DNA of 64,000 nucleotides from Fodinibius sp036381435 (GTDB taxonomy: Bacteria; Bacteroidota; Rhodothermia; Balneolales; Balneolaceae). This document shows, one piece after another, positions 43,117 through 52,185 of the stretch. The notes below the pieces were generated by a model. The model was not told the origin of the DNA. It did not search any database and saw only the letters and a list, made by a program, of their open reading frames with translations. Position 1 is the stretch's first letter. Each line of letters begins with the position of its first letter. The stretch spans positions 50,199 to 114,198 of the forward strand of contig DASVCW010000035.1 of assembly GCA_036381435.1 (NCBI GenBank). The letters run 5' to 3'. The position numbers and the translations under genes were made by a program.

Positions 43117-44196
43117 ATGATTGATTCATCCGCACAGGATTTTTTAGAAGAACTGCTCATTACCCCGAGTCCTACGGGATTTGAATCGGCGGGACAAAAA
43201 GTTTGGAAAGATTACGTTAGCGAATTTGCCGATGATGTGGAAGCCGACGCCTATGGTTCAGCTTACGCGAAATTAAACACCAGCTTTGATGTCGTTACCG
43301 TAATGCTCGAAGCGCATTGCGATGAAATCGGGATGATTGTACAGCATATCGCTGATGACGGTTTTGTTTACATTAACAAGCTGGGAGGGAGTGATTCGAC
43401 TATTGCCCGGGCCAAGCGGGTCAATATTCATACCCGAAATGGCATCGTTTCGGGCGTAACGGGAAACACTGCTATCCACCTGCAGGATAAGAAAAACGGA
43501 GGTGGCAATCAGCCGGCGTGGAAAGATATTTATGTGGATGTCGGCGCTTCCAGCCGTGAAGAAGCGTTAAAGCTGGTGCAGGTCGGCGATCCCATCACCT
43601 ATGCTGAGGAATATGAATTTTTATCCGAAAATATTCTTACGGGACGAGCCCTGGATAACCGCATTGGAGGATTTATGATCGCCCAGGTGCTGCAAAAGTT
43701 GAATGAGCGACGTGATGAGTTGAAAGTGAATGTAGTAGCGTTGAATTCCGTTCAGGAAGAAGTGGGAGGGTTTGGCGCCCGTATGATGAGTTATCGTATC
43801 GAGCCCGATTTAGCCCTGGTTACCGATGTAACTCATGCTACCGACACGCCGGGCATTGATCACAAAGAACACGGACTCGTTAAGTTAGGGCAGGGGCCTT
43901 CGATTCAGCATGGTGGTGCCAATCACCCCGAAATCGTAGAGTATCTCGAAAAGATAAGCGAGGAAAAGGAAATTGAAATTCAGCATGAAGCGACCAGCGT
44001 GAGAACCGGTACCGACACCGATAGTATTTTTTACCAGAAAACCGGCATCCCAAGTGCCTTGATTTCGCTGCCGTTGCGTTACATGCACTCGCCGGTAGAA
44101 ACAGCATCAACCAAAGATATTGAAGCACTTATTAATTTGATGACAGAGTCTGTGTTAGGCTTGAAACCGGACCAAACCTTTCATGTTTTTAAGTGA
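43117..44196 (+). CDS. M42-family metallo-aminopeptidase
   Basis: A 359-residue di-metal peptidase. Ligand motifs are 'EAHCDEIGM' (about 69-77), 'ALDNRIGGF' (about 185-193), 'VQEEVGGFGA' (about 211-220), 'VTDVTHATD' (about 235-243) and 'YMHSPVETAS' near the end. M42 enzymes act as cytosolic tetrahedral dodecamers on short peptides; some members act as glucanases. It is monocistronic, followed by repeat copy C. Confidence 0.95.
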   Translation: MIDSSAQDFLEELLITPSPTGFESAGQKVWKDYVSEFADDVEADAYGSAYAKLNTSFDVVTVMLEAHCDEIGMIVQHIADDGFVYINKLGGSDSTIARAKRVNIHTRNGIVSGVTGNTAIHLQDKKNGGGNQPAWKDIYVDVGASSREEALKLVQVGDPITYAEEYEFLSENILTGRALDNRIGGFMIAQVLQKLNERRDELKVNVVALNSVQEEVGGFGARMMSYRIEPDLALVTDVTHATDTPGIDHKEHGLVKLGQGPSIQHGGANHPEIVEYLEKISEEKEIEIQHEATSVRTGTDTDSIFYQKTGIPSALISLPLRYMHSPVETASTKDIEALINLMTESVLGLKPDQTFHVFK

Positions 44197-44215
44197 TTCC
44201 CTATCCAACCGCGCC

Positions 44216-44355
44216 TGTCATTCTGAGCGGAGCCGAAGAATCTCCTTGAATAAGGCAAATTGCCTTAAGAGTCTTTTTTGTAAGTTACAGCTACAATCAG
44301 GGAGATCTTTCGACTGCGTACTTGTAAAAAGCACAGTACTTCGCTCAAGATGACA
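44216..44355. repeat. TGTCATTCTGAGCG foldback repeat, copy C
   Basis: The terminal inverted repeats are TGTCATTCTGAGCG and CGCTCAAGATGACA. The inner arms GAAGAATCTCC and GGAGATCTTTCG also pair. The left arm has no insert at the CGGAG site used in copies A and B; the right arm carries GTACT...AGTAC between GCG and CGCTC. Confidence 0.82.
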
Positions 44356-44390
44356 CCTGTTATTAAGAATGATTACTTCAACGGCAAGAA

Positions 44391-44425
44391 GAAGTCCCCC
44401 TTGGCGAAGGGGGATTAGGGGGATT
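44391..44425. repeat. REP-like element (TCCCCCTT...AAGGGGGATTAGGGGGATT)
   Basis: The left palindrome TCCCCCTTGGCGAAGGGGGA is followed by TTAGGGGGATT. It has the same orientation as the copy at 46511. Confidence 0.75.
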
Positions 44426-44496
44426 GACCGATATAGTTGACCAATTCAAACATTTTCAAAAATTTTCATCAGAACAAAAACTAAAATCAAGATAAT

Positions 44497-46479
44497 ATGC
44501 GATTCAAAACGATCTTAGCATTTTTAATGGCTGTAATGATGGTTTCGCCACTCTATGGCCAGCAAGATAGCATTGATACTATTCAAGAGGCCTTTTTGCC
44601 TTTCCAAACAGGTATAAGTACCGAATACCGGGCGGCCAGCGGGGCTCCGGGCGAAAGTTATTGGCAGAATTCTGCGGATTATAACATCGATACCCGTTTA
44701 TACCCGGATGAACATAGAGTAGTTACTACGGTCAAAATTCATTATACGAATAACAGTCCACAGGAAATGGAGTTCGTGTGGCTGAAGATTGACCAAAACC
44801 TTTTTGCCGAAGATTCATGGGGAGCTAGGTTAACGCCTTATACCGGTTCACGTTTTGGAAATCAAAACTTTGAAGGCGGCATTAATATTAAAAAAGTGAG
44901 GGTCAGTCAGGGCGGAGAAAGCTATAAGCCGGAGATGCATACAATTGACACCAACTTAAGGTTAGACCTTAAGGAGATTCTCGAAGCAAAAGGCGGTGAA
45001 CTTTCAATCACTATAGATTACAGTTTTGTAATTCCCGAGTATGGTTCTGATCGCCTGGGACGACTGGAAACCAAGAACGGCATTATTTATGAAGTAGCGC
45101 AATGGTATCCCCGAATGTCTGTTTTTGATGATATAAAAGGCTGGAATACGCGTCCTTATCTTGGTGCGGGCGAGTTTTATATGGAGTACGGTACTTTTGA
45201 ATATTCCATTACAGCACCTTCCGAATTTATTGTGGTGGCTTCGGGAGAATTACAAAATCCGGATGAAGTACTGACTGACGAACAACAAAAACGTCTGGAA
45301 AAAGCACGAAACAGTGATGAGCGGGTATTTATTATCAGTAAAGATGAAGTAGGCACCGAAGAATCACGTCCCCAGAGCAGTGATTTGCTTACCTGGAAAT
45401 TTAAAATAGAAAATGCGCGGGATGTGGCCTGGGCTGCTTCAAAAGCATTCATTTGGGATGCTGCCCGCATCAACCTGCCGGGTGATGACCAGGCACTGGC
45501 AATGTCAGTTTATCCGGTTGAAAGTGCGGGACAGGATGCCTGGGGACGTTCAACCGAATATGTGAAGGCTTCAGTTGAGTTCTACTCAGAATACGTCTAC
45601 AAATATCCCTACTCGGTAGCTGTTAATGTAGCCGGAGTGGTGGGCGGAATGGAATACCCCAGCCTTGTCTTTTGCAGCTGGAAAGCTGAGGGCGAAAGCC
45701 TGTGGGGAGTTACAGATCACGAATTCGGCCATACTTGGTTTCCGATGATTGTTGGCTCGAATGAACGCGAAAACGCCTGGATGGATGAAGGGTTTAACAC
45801 TTTTATGAACCGGCTGAGCACAATGAATTTTAATAATGGTGAATATTTCGACTCTACTACCGTTCGCGCCATTACGGACTGGATGGTGAGTGCTATGGCT
45901 GAGCCCATTATAACAGCGCCCGATCAGGTTGAGGCCGGAAATCTCGGGGTAGTCGCTTATTACAAACCTGCTGCAGGACTGCGGATGTTGCGACAATCCA
46001 TCATCGGTGAAGAACCCTTTGATGAAGCTTTTCGCGAATATGTTGATCGCTGGGCGTTCAAACACCCCACACCTAACGATTTTTTCAATACGATGGAAGA
46101 TGTTACCGGCCGCGAACTCGACTGGTTCTGGAGGGGCTGGTTTGCAGAAACATGGACATTGGATCAGGCGGTAGATTCTGTAAGCTATGTTAGTGGAGAT
46201 CCTTCAAAGGGTTCTCTCATTACCATCAGCAGCAGAGACAAATTGGTGATGCCGGTTGAGATGAAGATTATTCAGGAAAATGGAACCACAGTAGACGTGC
46301 GAATACCTGTCGGGGTATGGCATCGCGGCAACAGCTGGACGATGAAGTATGATTCCGAATCACCGCTTAAAAAAATAGTGATTGATCCACAGAAGCATTA
46401 TCCCGATGTAGACCCGAAAAACAATGTGTGGACATCAGGTACGGTGAACGAAGAAATGACTTCGCCTGAGGGTTGGTAA
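44497..46479 (+). CDS. M1-family (gluzincin) metallopeptidase
   Basis: A 660-residue exported peptidase with signal peptide (about 1-21). The zinc motif HEFGH (HExxH) is followed after the usual spacing by the third ligand in 'NAWMDEGFNTF', and 'GGMEYPSLVF' is the substrate-binding exopeptidase motif. These define M1 aminopeptidases. It is probably periplasmic or surface-exposed and takes part in peptide use. Repeats lie on both sides of the gene. Confidence 0.95.
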   Translation: MRFKTILAFLMAVMMVSPLYGQQDSIDTIQEAFLPFQTGISTEYRAASGAPGESYWQNSADYNIDTRLYPDEHRVVTTVKIHYTNNSPQEMEFVWLKIDQNLFAEDSWGARLTPYTGSRFGNQNFEGGINIKKVRVSQGGESYKPEMHTIDTNLRLDLKEILEAKGGELSITIDYSFVIPEYGSDRLGRLETKNGIIYEVAQWYPRMSVFDDIKGWNTRPYLGAGEFYMEYGTFEYSITAPSEFIVVASGELQNPDEVLTDEQQKRLEKARNSDERVFIISKDEVGTEESRPQSSDLLTWKFKIENARDVAWAASKAFIWDAARINLPGDDQALAMSVYPVESAGQDAWGRSTEYVKASVEFYSEYVYKYPYSVAVNVAGVVGGMEYPSLVFCSWKAEGESLWGVTDHEFGHTWFPMIVGSNERENAWMDEGFNTFMNRLSTMNFNNGEYFDSTTVRAITDWMVSAMAEPIITAPDQVEAGNLGVVAYYKPAAGLRMLRQSIIGEEPFDEAFREYVDRWAFKHPTPNDFFNTMEDVTGRELDWFWRGWFAETWTLDQAVDSVSYVSGDPSKGSLITISSRDKLVMPVEMKIIQENGTTVDVRIPVGVWHRGNSWTMKYDSESPLKKIVIDPQKHYPDVDPKNNVWTSGTVNEEMTSPEGW

Positions 46480-46510
46480 AATATTGAAAAGAAAACCAAA
46501 TTTAATTTTA

Positions 46511-46547
46511 AACCTCCCCCTTTCAAAGGGGGGCGGGGGGATTTAAA
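46511..46547. repeat. REP-like element, left flank of the DUF559 gene
   Basis: CTCCCCCTTTCAAAGGGGGG followed by CGGGGGGATTT. It is the reverse complement of the copy at 46982-47016, allowing a few changes. Confidence 0.85.
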
Positions 46548-46596
46548 GCTTTGATCACGTACCATAGTTATCTTTGATCAAAATTGAAGTTCAAAA

Positions 46597-46968
46597 ATGC
46601 CTTTTATTCGTTATAATCCAAAATTAAAGAAGTTGGCTCGGGAGCTTCGAAAAAGCAGTACTCTTTCAGAAATTAAACTTTGGCAAGAATTACGAGGAGG
46701 CAAGTTGGGGTATACCTTTAATCGTCAAAAGCCTTTAGATGAATATATTGTAGATTTTTATTGCAGAAAACTGAGGCTGGTTATTGAGGTAGATGGAGAA
46801 AGTCATAGCTCGAAGAGAGGTTATGATCTAAAGCGTCAACAGCGTTTAGAATCGTTGGGGCTAACGGTTATTCGATTTTATGACCATGATGTGATGAAGC
46901 ATACTGATGGTGTTATTTGGAAGATTCGAAAGGTAATGAAAAAATTGGAACCGGAGGGGCAGTCTTAG
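46597..46968 (+). CDS. DUF559 (Vsr-like) endonuclease domain protein
   Basis: The 123-residue single-domain protein has the DUF559 core: 'ARELRKSSTLSEIKLWQELRG' (14-34), then 'FNRQKPLDEYIVDFYCRKLRLVIEVDGESH'. In this stretch Asp53, Glu64 and Asp66 fit a PD-(D/E)xK nuclease site. Family members are related to the very-short-patch repair endonuclease Vsr. Two inverted copies of a REP-like element flank it at 50 bp upstream and 13 bp downstream, suggesting the nuclease and repeat move or act together. No other gene is in the unit. Confidence 0.9.
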   Translation: MPFIRYNPKLKKLARELRKSSTLSEIKLWQELRGGKLGYTFNRQKPLDEYIVDFYCRKLRLVIEVDGESHSSKRGYDLKRQQRLESLGLTVIRFYDHDVMKHTDGVIWKIRKVMKKLEPEGQS

Positions 46969-46981
46969 ATAGCAGATGGTC

Positions 46982-47016
46982 AAAATCCCCCTAACCCCCT
47001 TTAAAAGGGGGAAGTT
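46982..47016. repeat. REP-like element, right flank of the DUF559 gene
   Basis: AATCCCCCTAACCCCCTTTAAAAGGGGGAAGTTT-type sequence, inverted relative to 46511. Together the pair brackets the DUF559 gene. Confidence 0.85.
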
Positions 47017-47098
47017 TCTTGCTTTTTTGATTTTTATCGAGGAATAAAGATTATCTCAATCTATTAGTTGGTTCAGTTAGTGAGCAGCCCTTTTTTAT

Positions 47099-49069
47099 TT
47101 ACTTTTCAGGAGAGGTCTCTTTAGAAGCTAAATCTTCTTCTAACAGCATTTCGAGTCTCAGCTTCATTTTAGGTTCCATTATGGCACCTCCAAAACCCAC
47201 CTTCTCAAACTGAATATTTCCATCCCTTCCGATAAAAAATGTGGCCGGAATTCCCCTTACGCCAAATGCTTCAGTTACTTTTGAACCTTTATCATAATAA
47301 AGCGGGAAGGTATAGTCATTTTCTTTTTGCCATTTTCGCGCATCTTCAATAGTGTTGCTCCAGGCACTGTTCAGCACAACAAATCTGACATCAGGGTTAT
47401 CTTTGTACTCATCATATACTTTTTGAAGATAGGGGAAGGCTGAGAGGCAGGGGCTGCACCATGTGGCCCATAAATCAACCACTATAACCTTATTTTTTAG
47501 AGTGCTAATATCAACAGGATTTCCTTCAAGATCAGTGATATGTTCAAGTGAAGGAGCTTCTTTATCCAGTCGTTCCTCGTTAAACTTTTTGGTCATCTGT
47601 TGCCGCCAGGCTTCATTCAGCTCCTCGGTTTCCTCTTCAAAACCCTGCTCTGATCCATTATAAGCGATATAAGCCTTTTTCAGCTTCTCGCGAATTTCCT
47701 CATCCGTTGGTTCATCCATAAGCATTTCCCAATAGATATCATATGCTTTTTGGGGACGATCAGTTTCCATATAAAGCCGGGCAAAATGTGTTTTGGTATA
47801 ATCAGAATCTGATAACTCAGAGGCTTTGGTAAAATATTCTTTAGCCTTTGCATATTCTTTTTGGTTAAGATAAATATATCCCATCGTTGCCAGTATAGCA
47901 CTTTTACGGCTTTTCTTGATCCCTGCAGTACGATCTTTTGATAGATATCTTACTATTCTTCCATTTCGTGTAATTATAGTTCGCACAGGTTCATTATCAG
48001 TGAGGTGCAATGCTTTTTCTGCATACTGAAAAGCGAGGCTAAATGCTTCGCTATTTTCTGCTATCGTTCGGGCTGCATCATTGTACATTGATGATTTGAT
48101 AGGCTTATTGAGTAGTGGCAACTCGGGATTCAGCCAGCGCTGAGCCCATTCTTTCATCTTTTCGGTATTACCTTTTTCCGCATAATACTCAAAGAGTTTT
48201 TCCTGGGCGCGTTCTGTATAATATTTATTGATATAGGATCGGTCATAATCACTATTCATATATTCAACAAACATTTTTGCCTGCTTATCCTCGTTTTCTT
48301 TATCAGAGGCTTTCTGGTAGAAATTATACATCGCAACATCGCTTTGCGGATATTTTTCAATCAGTGCTTTTTCTAAACTGTCAGCTTTGGCTTCTTCACC
48401 AATAGCGCGATAACCACTTTGCACCTGTCTTAGCACCATAAAAGAACCAGGGTTCTCAGAAAGTTTTTTACTAATTAGCTTATGGGCTCTTTCCCGAATA
48501 GCGGTAGTGTCGGCATACTTTTGATCCAGTTGAAAAGCAAACAGTTCGATCTGTGCATCATAACTATCAGGATAGAGAGCTAATTCTTTGATATAAAGAG
48601 CAGCTTGCAGGTTCGCTAATTTATCATCAGATATTTCCTCGTAGCGGTCACCAAATAAATAAGAATTAGCTTTCCATAAATAAGCTCCCTGTACCGGCTT
48701 GCCATCTTCATAAATGAAAAATTCATAATGATGGCCATCACTACTTTTATCTTTTTTTTCACCTGATTTGAAATAGAAACTGGCAAATTTAAACTGTTCA
48801 GAAATTTTGAAGCTCTTTTTCCAGCCTTCGTCGGTCTTTTTCATTTCCATTTCATGAGGTAAATAAGGAGCAAAGCTTAAAACGAGTTTAAGGCTGTCGG
48901 CAGATGTAAAAACAGCATCGGGACTGCCAAGATGATAAGTGATAGTGACCTTTTGATTTGGCTTCGGATGCTCGGGCTGAATAGTAACGGTCTGTTGCTG
49001 AGCATTAACGGTAGATTGAAAAGCAAACATTACTGCGAAAAGCCTGATGAATCTTGATATAATTTTCAT
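47099..49069 (-). CDS. TPR-containing TlpA-like thioredoxin-family protein
   Basis: A 656-residue exported protein with signal peptide (about 1-23). The N-terminal domain (about 25-135) is beta-rich. A long helical TPR region follows (about 150-480; 'GYIYLNQKEYAKAKEYFTKA' is a clear repeat). The C-terminal TlpA/ResA thioredoxin domain (about 510-650) has the redox motif Cys-Ser-Pro-Cys in 'WATWCSPCLSAF' and the cis-proline region 'GIPATFFIG'. It likely reduces or forms disulfides in the periplasm. This multi-domain type is common in Bacteroidota. Confidence 0.9.
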   Translation of the reverse strand: MKIISRFIRLFAVMFAFQSTVNAQQQTVTIQPEHPKPNQKVTITYHLGSPDAVFTSADSLKLVLSFAPYLPHEMEMKKTDEGWKKSFKISEQFKFASFYFKSGEKKDKSSDGHHYEFFIYEDGKPVQGAYLWKANSYLFGDRYEEISDDKLANLQAALYIKELALYPDSYDAQIELFAFQLDQKYADTTAIRERAHKLISKKLSENPGSFMVLRQVQSGYRAIGEEAKADSLEKALIEKYPQSDVAMYNFYQKASDKENEDKQAKMFVEYMNSDYDRSYINKYYTERAQEKLFEYYAEKGNTEKMKEWAQRWLNPELPLLNKPIKSSMYNDAARTIAENSEAFSLAFQYAEKALHLTDNEPVRTIITRNGRIVRYLSKDRTAGIKKSRKSAILATMGYIYLNQKEYAKAKEYFTKASELSDSDYTKTHFARLYMETDRPQKAYDIYWEMLMDEPTDEEIREKLKKAYIAYNGSEQGFEEETEELNEAWRQQMTKKFNEERLDKEAPSLEHITDLEGNPVDISTLKNKVIVVDLWATWCSPCLSAFPYLQKVYDEYKDNPDVRFVVLNSAWSNTIEDARKWQKENDYTFPLYYDKGSKVTEAFGVRGIPATFFIGRDGNIQFEKVGFGGAIMEPKMKLRLEMLLEEDLASKETSPEK

Positions 49070-49173
49070 AAGAACTCCTTATTATGTTAATAGTAATATT
49101 TCACTTTACAAATTTAGGAGGAAGTAGTCAAAGAATTAACAAAAATTATTTTTTTCTAATCTATTTGCTTTAA

Positions 49174-49215
49174 TAAAAAAACCTGCCCCGATAGCTTTCG
49201 GGGCAGGTTTTTGGG
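49174..49215. terminator. strong hairpin terminator between the fasciclin and TlpA genes
   Basis: Stem AACCTGCCCCGA / TCGGGGCAGGTT with loop TAGCTT. A-run and T-run flanks make it work on both strands. The inner CCCCGATAGCTTTCGGGG is a copy of the palindrome family seen at 1118 and 1824. Confidence 0.9.
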
Positions 49216-49243
49216 TTAGATCAATGGTAAAAAGCAGGATAAT

Positions 49244-50956
49244 CTAACTTCCGGTTCCACCTCCGCCCGAAGGCACTTCTAAAACATTATCAATAACGTA
49301 AACTATACCGTTGGTTCCCTGTATGTCTTCGATGATAACAGTAGCGCCTGCACCTCCGGCTCCGTTACTTAAGGAGATGGTTCCGTCCGCCGCAACTGAA
49401 ACTGTGATTTGCTCGCCGTTTCGAGTTGCCAGGACTTGTCCGTCAGTTAATTCACTTGAAGTAAGGGCCTGACCTTCAATAATATGATAGTTCATCAGAT
49501 TTTGGAGTTCGGCATCCGAAAGGCTGTCAACAGGTACTGTTCTGTTATTGAAAGCTTCCGTGGAAGGAGCAAAGACGGTATATTGGTTATTCTCATTATG
49601 CAGCACTTCATCTAAATTCGTTCTGTCCGATATGCAATGACAGGCAAATTTATTGGTAACAGGACGCTTATAAGTGATATCAAAGACATCAAGGTAAGCA
49701 TCCGGCAATAACGGCTGGGTAATTTTATGAATTTGGCCATTAGGTGCATCGGTGTTAGAGCTGTCAACTATTGAAAATTTATTATTAAAAGTACCGGTGT
49801 CTATAGAAAAGATAGGTTCACCATATAGTGTTTCAATTTCGCCGGTTGCTTCCAGTTCAGCCAGGCTCATATCACCCTGAATTACATAATAAGAAAGCAC
49901 TTCCGATCGCTCGGCTGCGGTTAATCCCTCGAAAAAGCCTGCGGGGAGATTGTTCAAAGCGCCGTTCATGGGGGCAAGAACGGTAAAGGGTCCGGCTCCC
50001 TGAAGATCGGTTTCAAGTTGGGTACCTCTTATGAGTTCTGTAAACCTGCTTAAATCACCGTCGGCTGCAATAGCCTGCATCATGTTATCGACAGTTACTT
50101 CAAAGTCAGGTCCGGTGGCCATTATGCCATCTACCGTAACTTCAACAGGCCCGCTGTTTGCACCATCCGGTACTACAACAACAAGTTCGGTTTCTGTTGC
50201 ACTGTTGATTGTTGCTTCAACCCCGCCAAAAGTGACGATATTTTCTTCAGGTGTTGCTGAAAAATTTTCTCCCGTGATGGTTACCTCGGTGCCTACCGAG
50301 CCGCTTAACGGTTCTACAGAACTAATGGTAGGTGGATTTTCTGCCACTACCACATTAAAATTAGGTCCGGTGGTTGTTTCGCCGTTCACGGTCACTTCAA
50401 TCGGTCCGTCGGTTGCTCCTCCAGGTACTACGGTTACAAGTTCAGTTTCGGAAGCGCTGTTGATCTGCGCTTCAGTTCCGTTAAAGGTAATAGTGTTTTC
50501 TTCAGGTGTAGCTGAGAAATTCATACCGGTAATGGTTACTTCAGTACCTACCGCTCCGCTATCGGGTGATACATTGCTAATTCCCGGAGCATTGGCTTCA
50601 ACAGTAAAGTTGGGGCCGGTGGCTGTGTTGCCATCAACGGTAACGGCAACTGCTCCACTTTCGGCATTTTCTGGTACAATAGCTACAAGTTCAGATTCCG
50701 CAGCTTCGGTTACTTCAGCTTCCGTTCCGGCAAAAGTTACCGTGTTCTCTGATGCGGTAGGGCTAAATTCGCTGCCCGAAATAGTAACTGCTGTGCCGGG
50801 AGGGCCATTTTGGGGCTGAATACTTGTGATCGTCGGATTTCGCTCTCCGTTTCCATTGCCCCCGTCATCACCACAGGCGGTAAAGAGTAATGAAATAGCG
50901 ATAATTGCTGCAAATATAAATTTGGGATTAGAATGGGTTTGTGTAATACTTAACAT
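49244..50956 (-). CDS. lipoprotein with three IPT/TIG and two fasciclin domains
   Basis: A 570-residue surface or periplasmic protein. The lipobox 'LLFTAC' places the lipidated cysteine near residue 28. Three IPT/TIG repeats of about 84 residues follow (starts near 41, 125 and 210, each opening with 'ISxVxPxSGxxGTxVTITGxNF'); their DNA is also repetitive. Two fasciclin domains follow: the first at about 290-425, and the second at about 430-562 with 'TVFAPSTEAFNN'. A 'CHC' cysteine pair lies at the start of the second, unusual for the fold. The role is probably adhesion. Repeats 2 and 3 are very similar, suggesting recent duplication. Confidence 0.92.
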   Translation of the reverse strand: MLSITQTHSNPKFIFAAIIAISLLFTACGDDGGNGNGERNPTITSIQPQNGPPGTAVTISGSEFSPTASENTVTFAGTEAEVTEAAESELVAIVPENAESGAVAVTVDGNTATGPNFTVEANAPGISNVSPDSGAVGTEVTITGMNFSATPEENTITFNGTEAQINSASETELVTVVPGGATDGPIEVTVNGETTTGPNFNVVVAENPPTISSVEPLSGSVGTEVTITGENFSATPEENIVTFGGVEATINSATETELVVVVPDGANSGPVEVTVDGIMATGPDFEVTVDNMMQAIAADGDLSRFTELIRGTQLETDLQGAGPFTVLAPMNGALNNLPAGFFEGLTAAERSEVLSYYVIQGDMSLAELEATGEIETLYGEPIFSIDTGTFNNKFSIVDSSNTDAPNGQIHKITQPLLPDAYLDVFDITYKRPVTNKFACHCISDRTNLDEVLHNENNQYTVFAPSTEAFNNRTVPVDSLSDAELQNLMNYHIIEGQALTSSELTDGQVLATRNGEQITVSVAADGTISLSNGAGGAGATVIIEDIQGTNGIVYVIDNVLEVPSGGGGTGS

Positions 50957-51195
50957 TTTTAGGGACTCCTTGTCAATTTGATGAAAATTTAATAGTCGTG
51001 TTTAGGAATGCAATTTCTGTTCCACATTGAGATGTTAAGTTACTGTTTTTTATAAAATTTACGCATACTTATGGCGCTCTTGAAGTTATAAAAAGAAGAA
51101 AATGCTCAGCTTTTTATCTGAAAATTATTTTCTCTTAAAAAACGTGAAGCTTTTACTCTATTTACATTCTGATGTCCTAAAAATGGAAGGTACAG

Positions 51196-52128
51196 TCAAC
51201 TTTGGGCTTTAGAAATGCGATTGACGATGGCCGGGATGATAGGCTGGCTTTGGCTAACAGTTTTAGAAAAAGGCTCAATAGCAACAGTCGAATAACCATC
51301 ATGATCTGCCTGACGGAAGCGGTCATAGAGTTCATGGGCTAACTGCCGATAATCTTGATGGTAGTGAATGATGTTTTTCGATTGATAGCCTGCCTCGCGT
51401 TCATGAAGCAGGTATAACGTATTTTTTTCCCGGAGTGAGGCATTTTTATCCAACCACTTTACCTGTGCATTGGGTGAATAATGTGTGTATTTGGTGCCGG
51501 GACTTTTAGCGACAGTGTCTGGTGAAACCTGTGCTAATTCAATTCTTTTCCCAATTGCGTTTGCGATTTCTCTCTCGTTTACCGCACCGGGACGATAAAT
51601 CCGGTAAGGCTCAGCTGAAATATCCAATACCGTTGATTCCAGTCCGATATCTGTTTCTCCGCCTTCGATTACGGGAAAATTATTGCCAAAATCTTCCTTT
51701 ACATGTTCAGCTTTTGTAGGGCTCGGCTTACCGGATGAATTTGCACTCGGGGCTACGAGCGGACCTGCGAGGGCAATAAGTTCTTGTGATAAAGGGTGCA
51801 TTGGCCAACGAATAGCCACGGTATCAAGCCCCGCTGTGATGAGATCGAGGACATTCGCTTTTTTGGGAAAAATCAGCGTTAAGGGTCCCGGCCAGAAATA
51901 ATTCATTAATTTTTGGGCATCCTCCGAAATTTCATCGGCAAACTCCTCAACCAATTTTTTCGATGAAACATGGACAATTAAAGGATTATCGGCAGGACGT
52001 CCTTTCTGTTCAAATACTTTTTTTATGGCTGAAGGGTTCCAGGCATCAGCCCCAAGCCCATAGACGGTTTCAGTGGGGAAGGCGACAAGCTCTCCCTTTT
52101 TTAAAAGATCAACGTATTTATTAAGCAA
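51196..52128 (-). CDS. tsaC: L-threonylcarbamoyladenylate synthase (Sua5 type)
   Basis: Makes threonylcarbamoyl-AMP for the t6A37 modification of ANN-decoding tRNAs. The 310-residue protein has the YrdC/TsaC domain (about 1-185, with 'VAFPTETVYGLGADAW' and the 'KGRPADNPLIVH' nucleotide segment) and the C-terminal Sua5 domain ('SPGTKYTHYSPNAQV' linker). The start at 52128 is TTG because a repeat lies directly upstream; the residues before the conserved core are few but sufficient. Confidence 0.95.
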   Translation of the reverse strand: MLNKYVDLLKKGELVAFPTETVYGLGADAWNPSAIKKVFEQKGRPADNPLIVHVSSKKLVEEFADEISEDAQKLMNYFWPGPLTLIFPKKANVLDLITAGLDTVAIRWPMHPLSQELIALAGPLVAPSANSSGKPSPTKAEHVKEDFGNNFPVIEGGETDIGLESTVLDISAEPYRIYRPGAVNEREIANAIGKRIELAQVSPDTVAKSPGTKYTHYSPNAQVKWLDKNASLREKNTLYLLHEREAGYQSKNIIHYHQDYRQLAHELYDRFRQADHDGYSTVAIEPFSKTVSQSQPIIPAIVNRISKAQS

Positions 52129-52130
52129 AA

Positions 52131-52175
52131 CTCTGCGAGTTACGAGTTATGTGTTTCGAGTTGCGGGTTATGTTT
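52131..52175. repeat. degenerate ACTCGTAAC/CGAAACTCG repeat, left flank of the four-helix-bundle gene
   Basis: Units GCGAGTTACGAGTTATG and TTTCGAGTTGCGGGTTATG follow one another between tsaC and the four-helix-bundle gene. Confidence 0.7.
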
Positions 52176-52185
52176 GCCAATTTTT

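Larger units (their letters stand above)
44197..44496. other. 300-bp intergenic stretch filled by two repeats
   Basis: It contains foldback copy C (44216-44355) and a REP-like element (44391-44425). No coding sequence is evident. Confidence 0.7.

Noticed and set aside
50031..50819. A long plus-strand open frame opposite the fasciclin/IPT gene
   Set aside because: It mirrors the repetitive IPT coding DNA in antisense and shows only low-complexity Ser/Thr/Val text. The minus-strand gene has clear domains.
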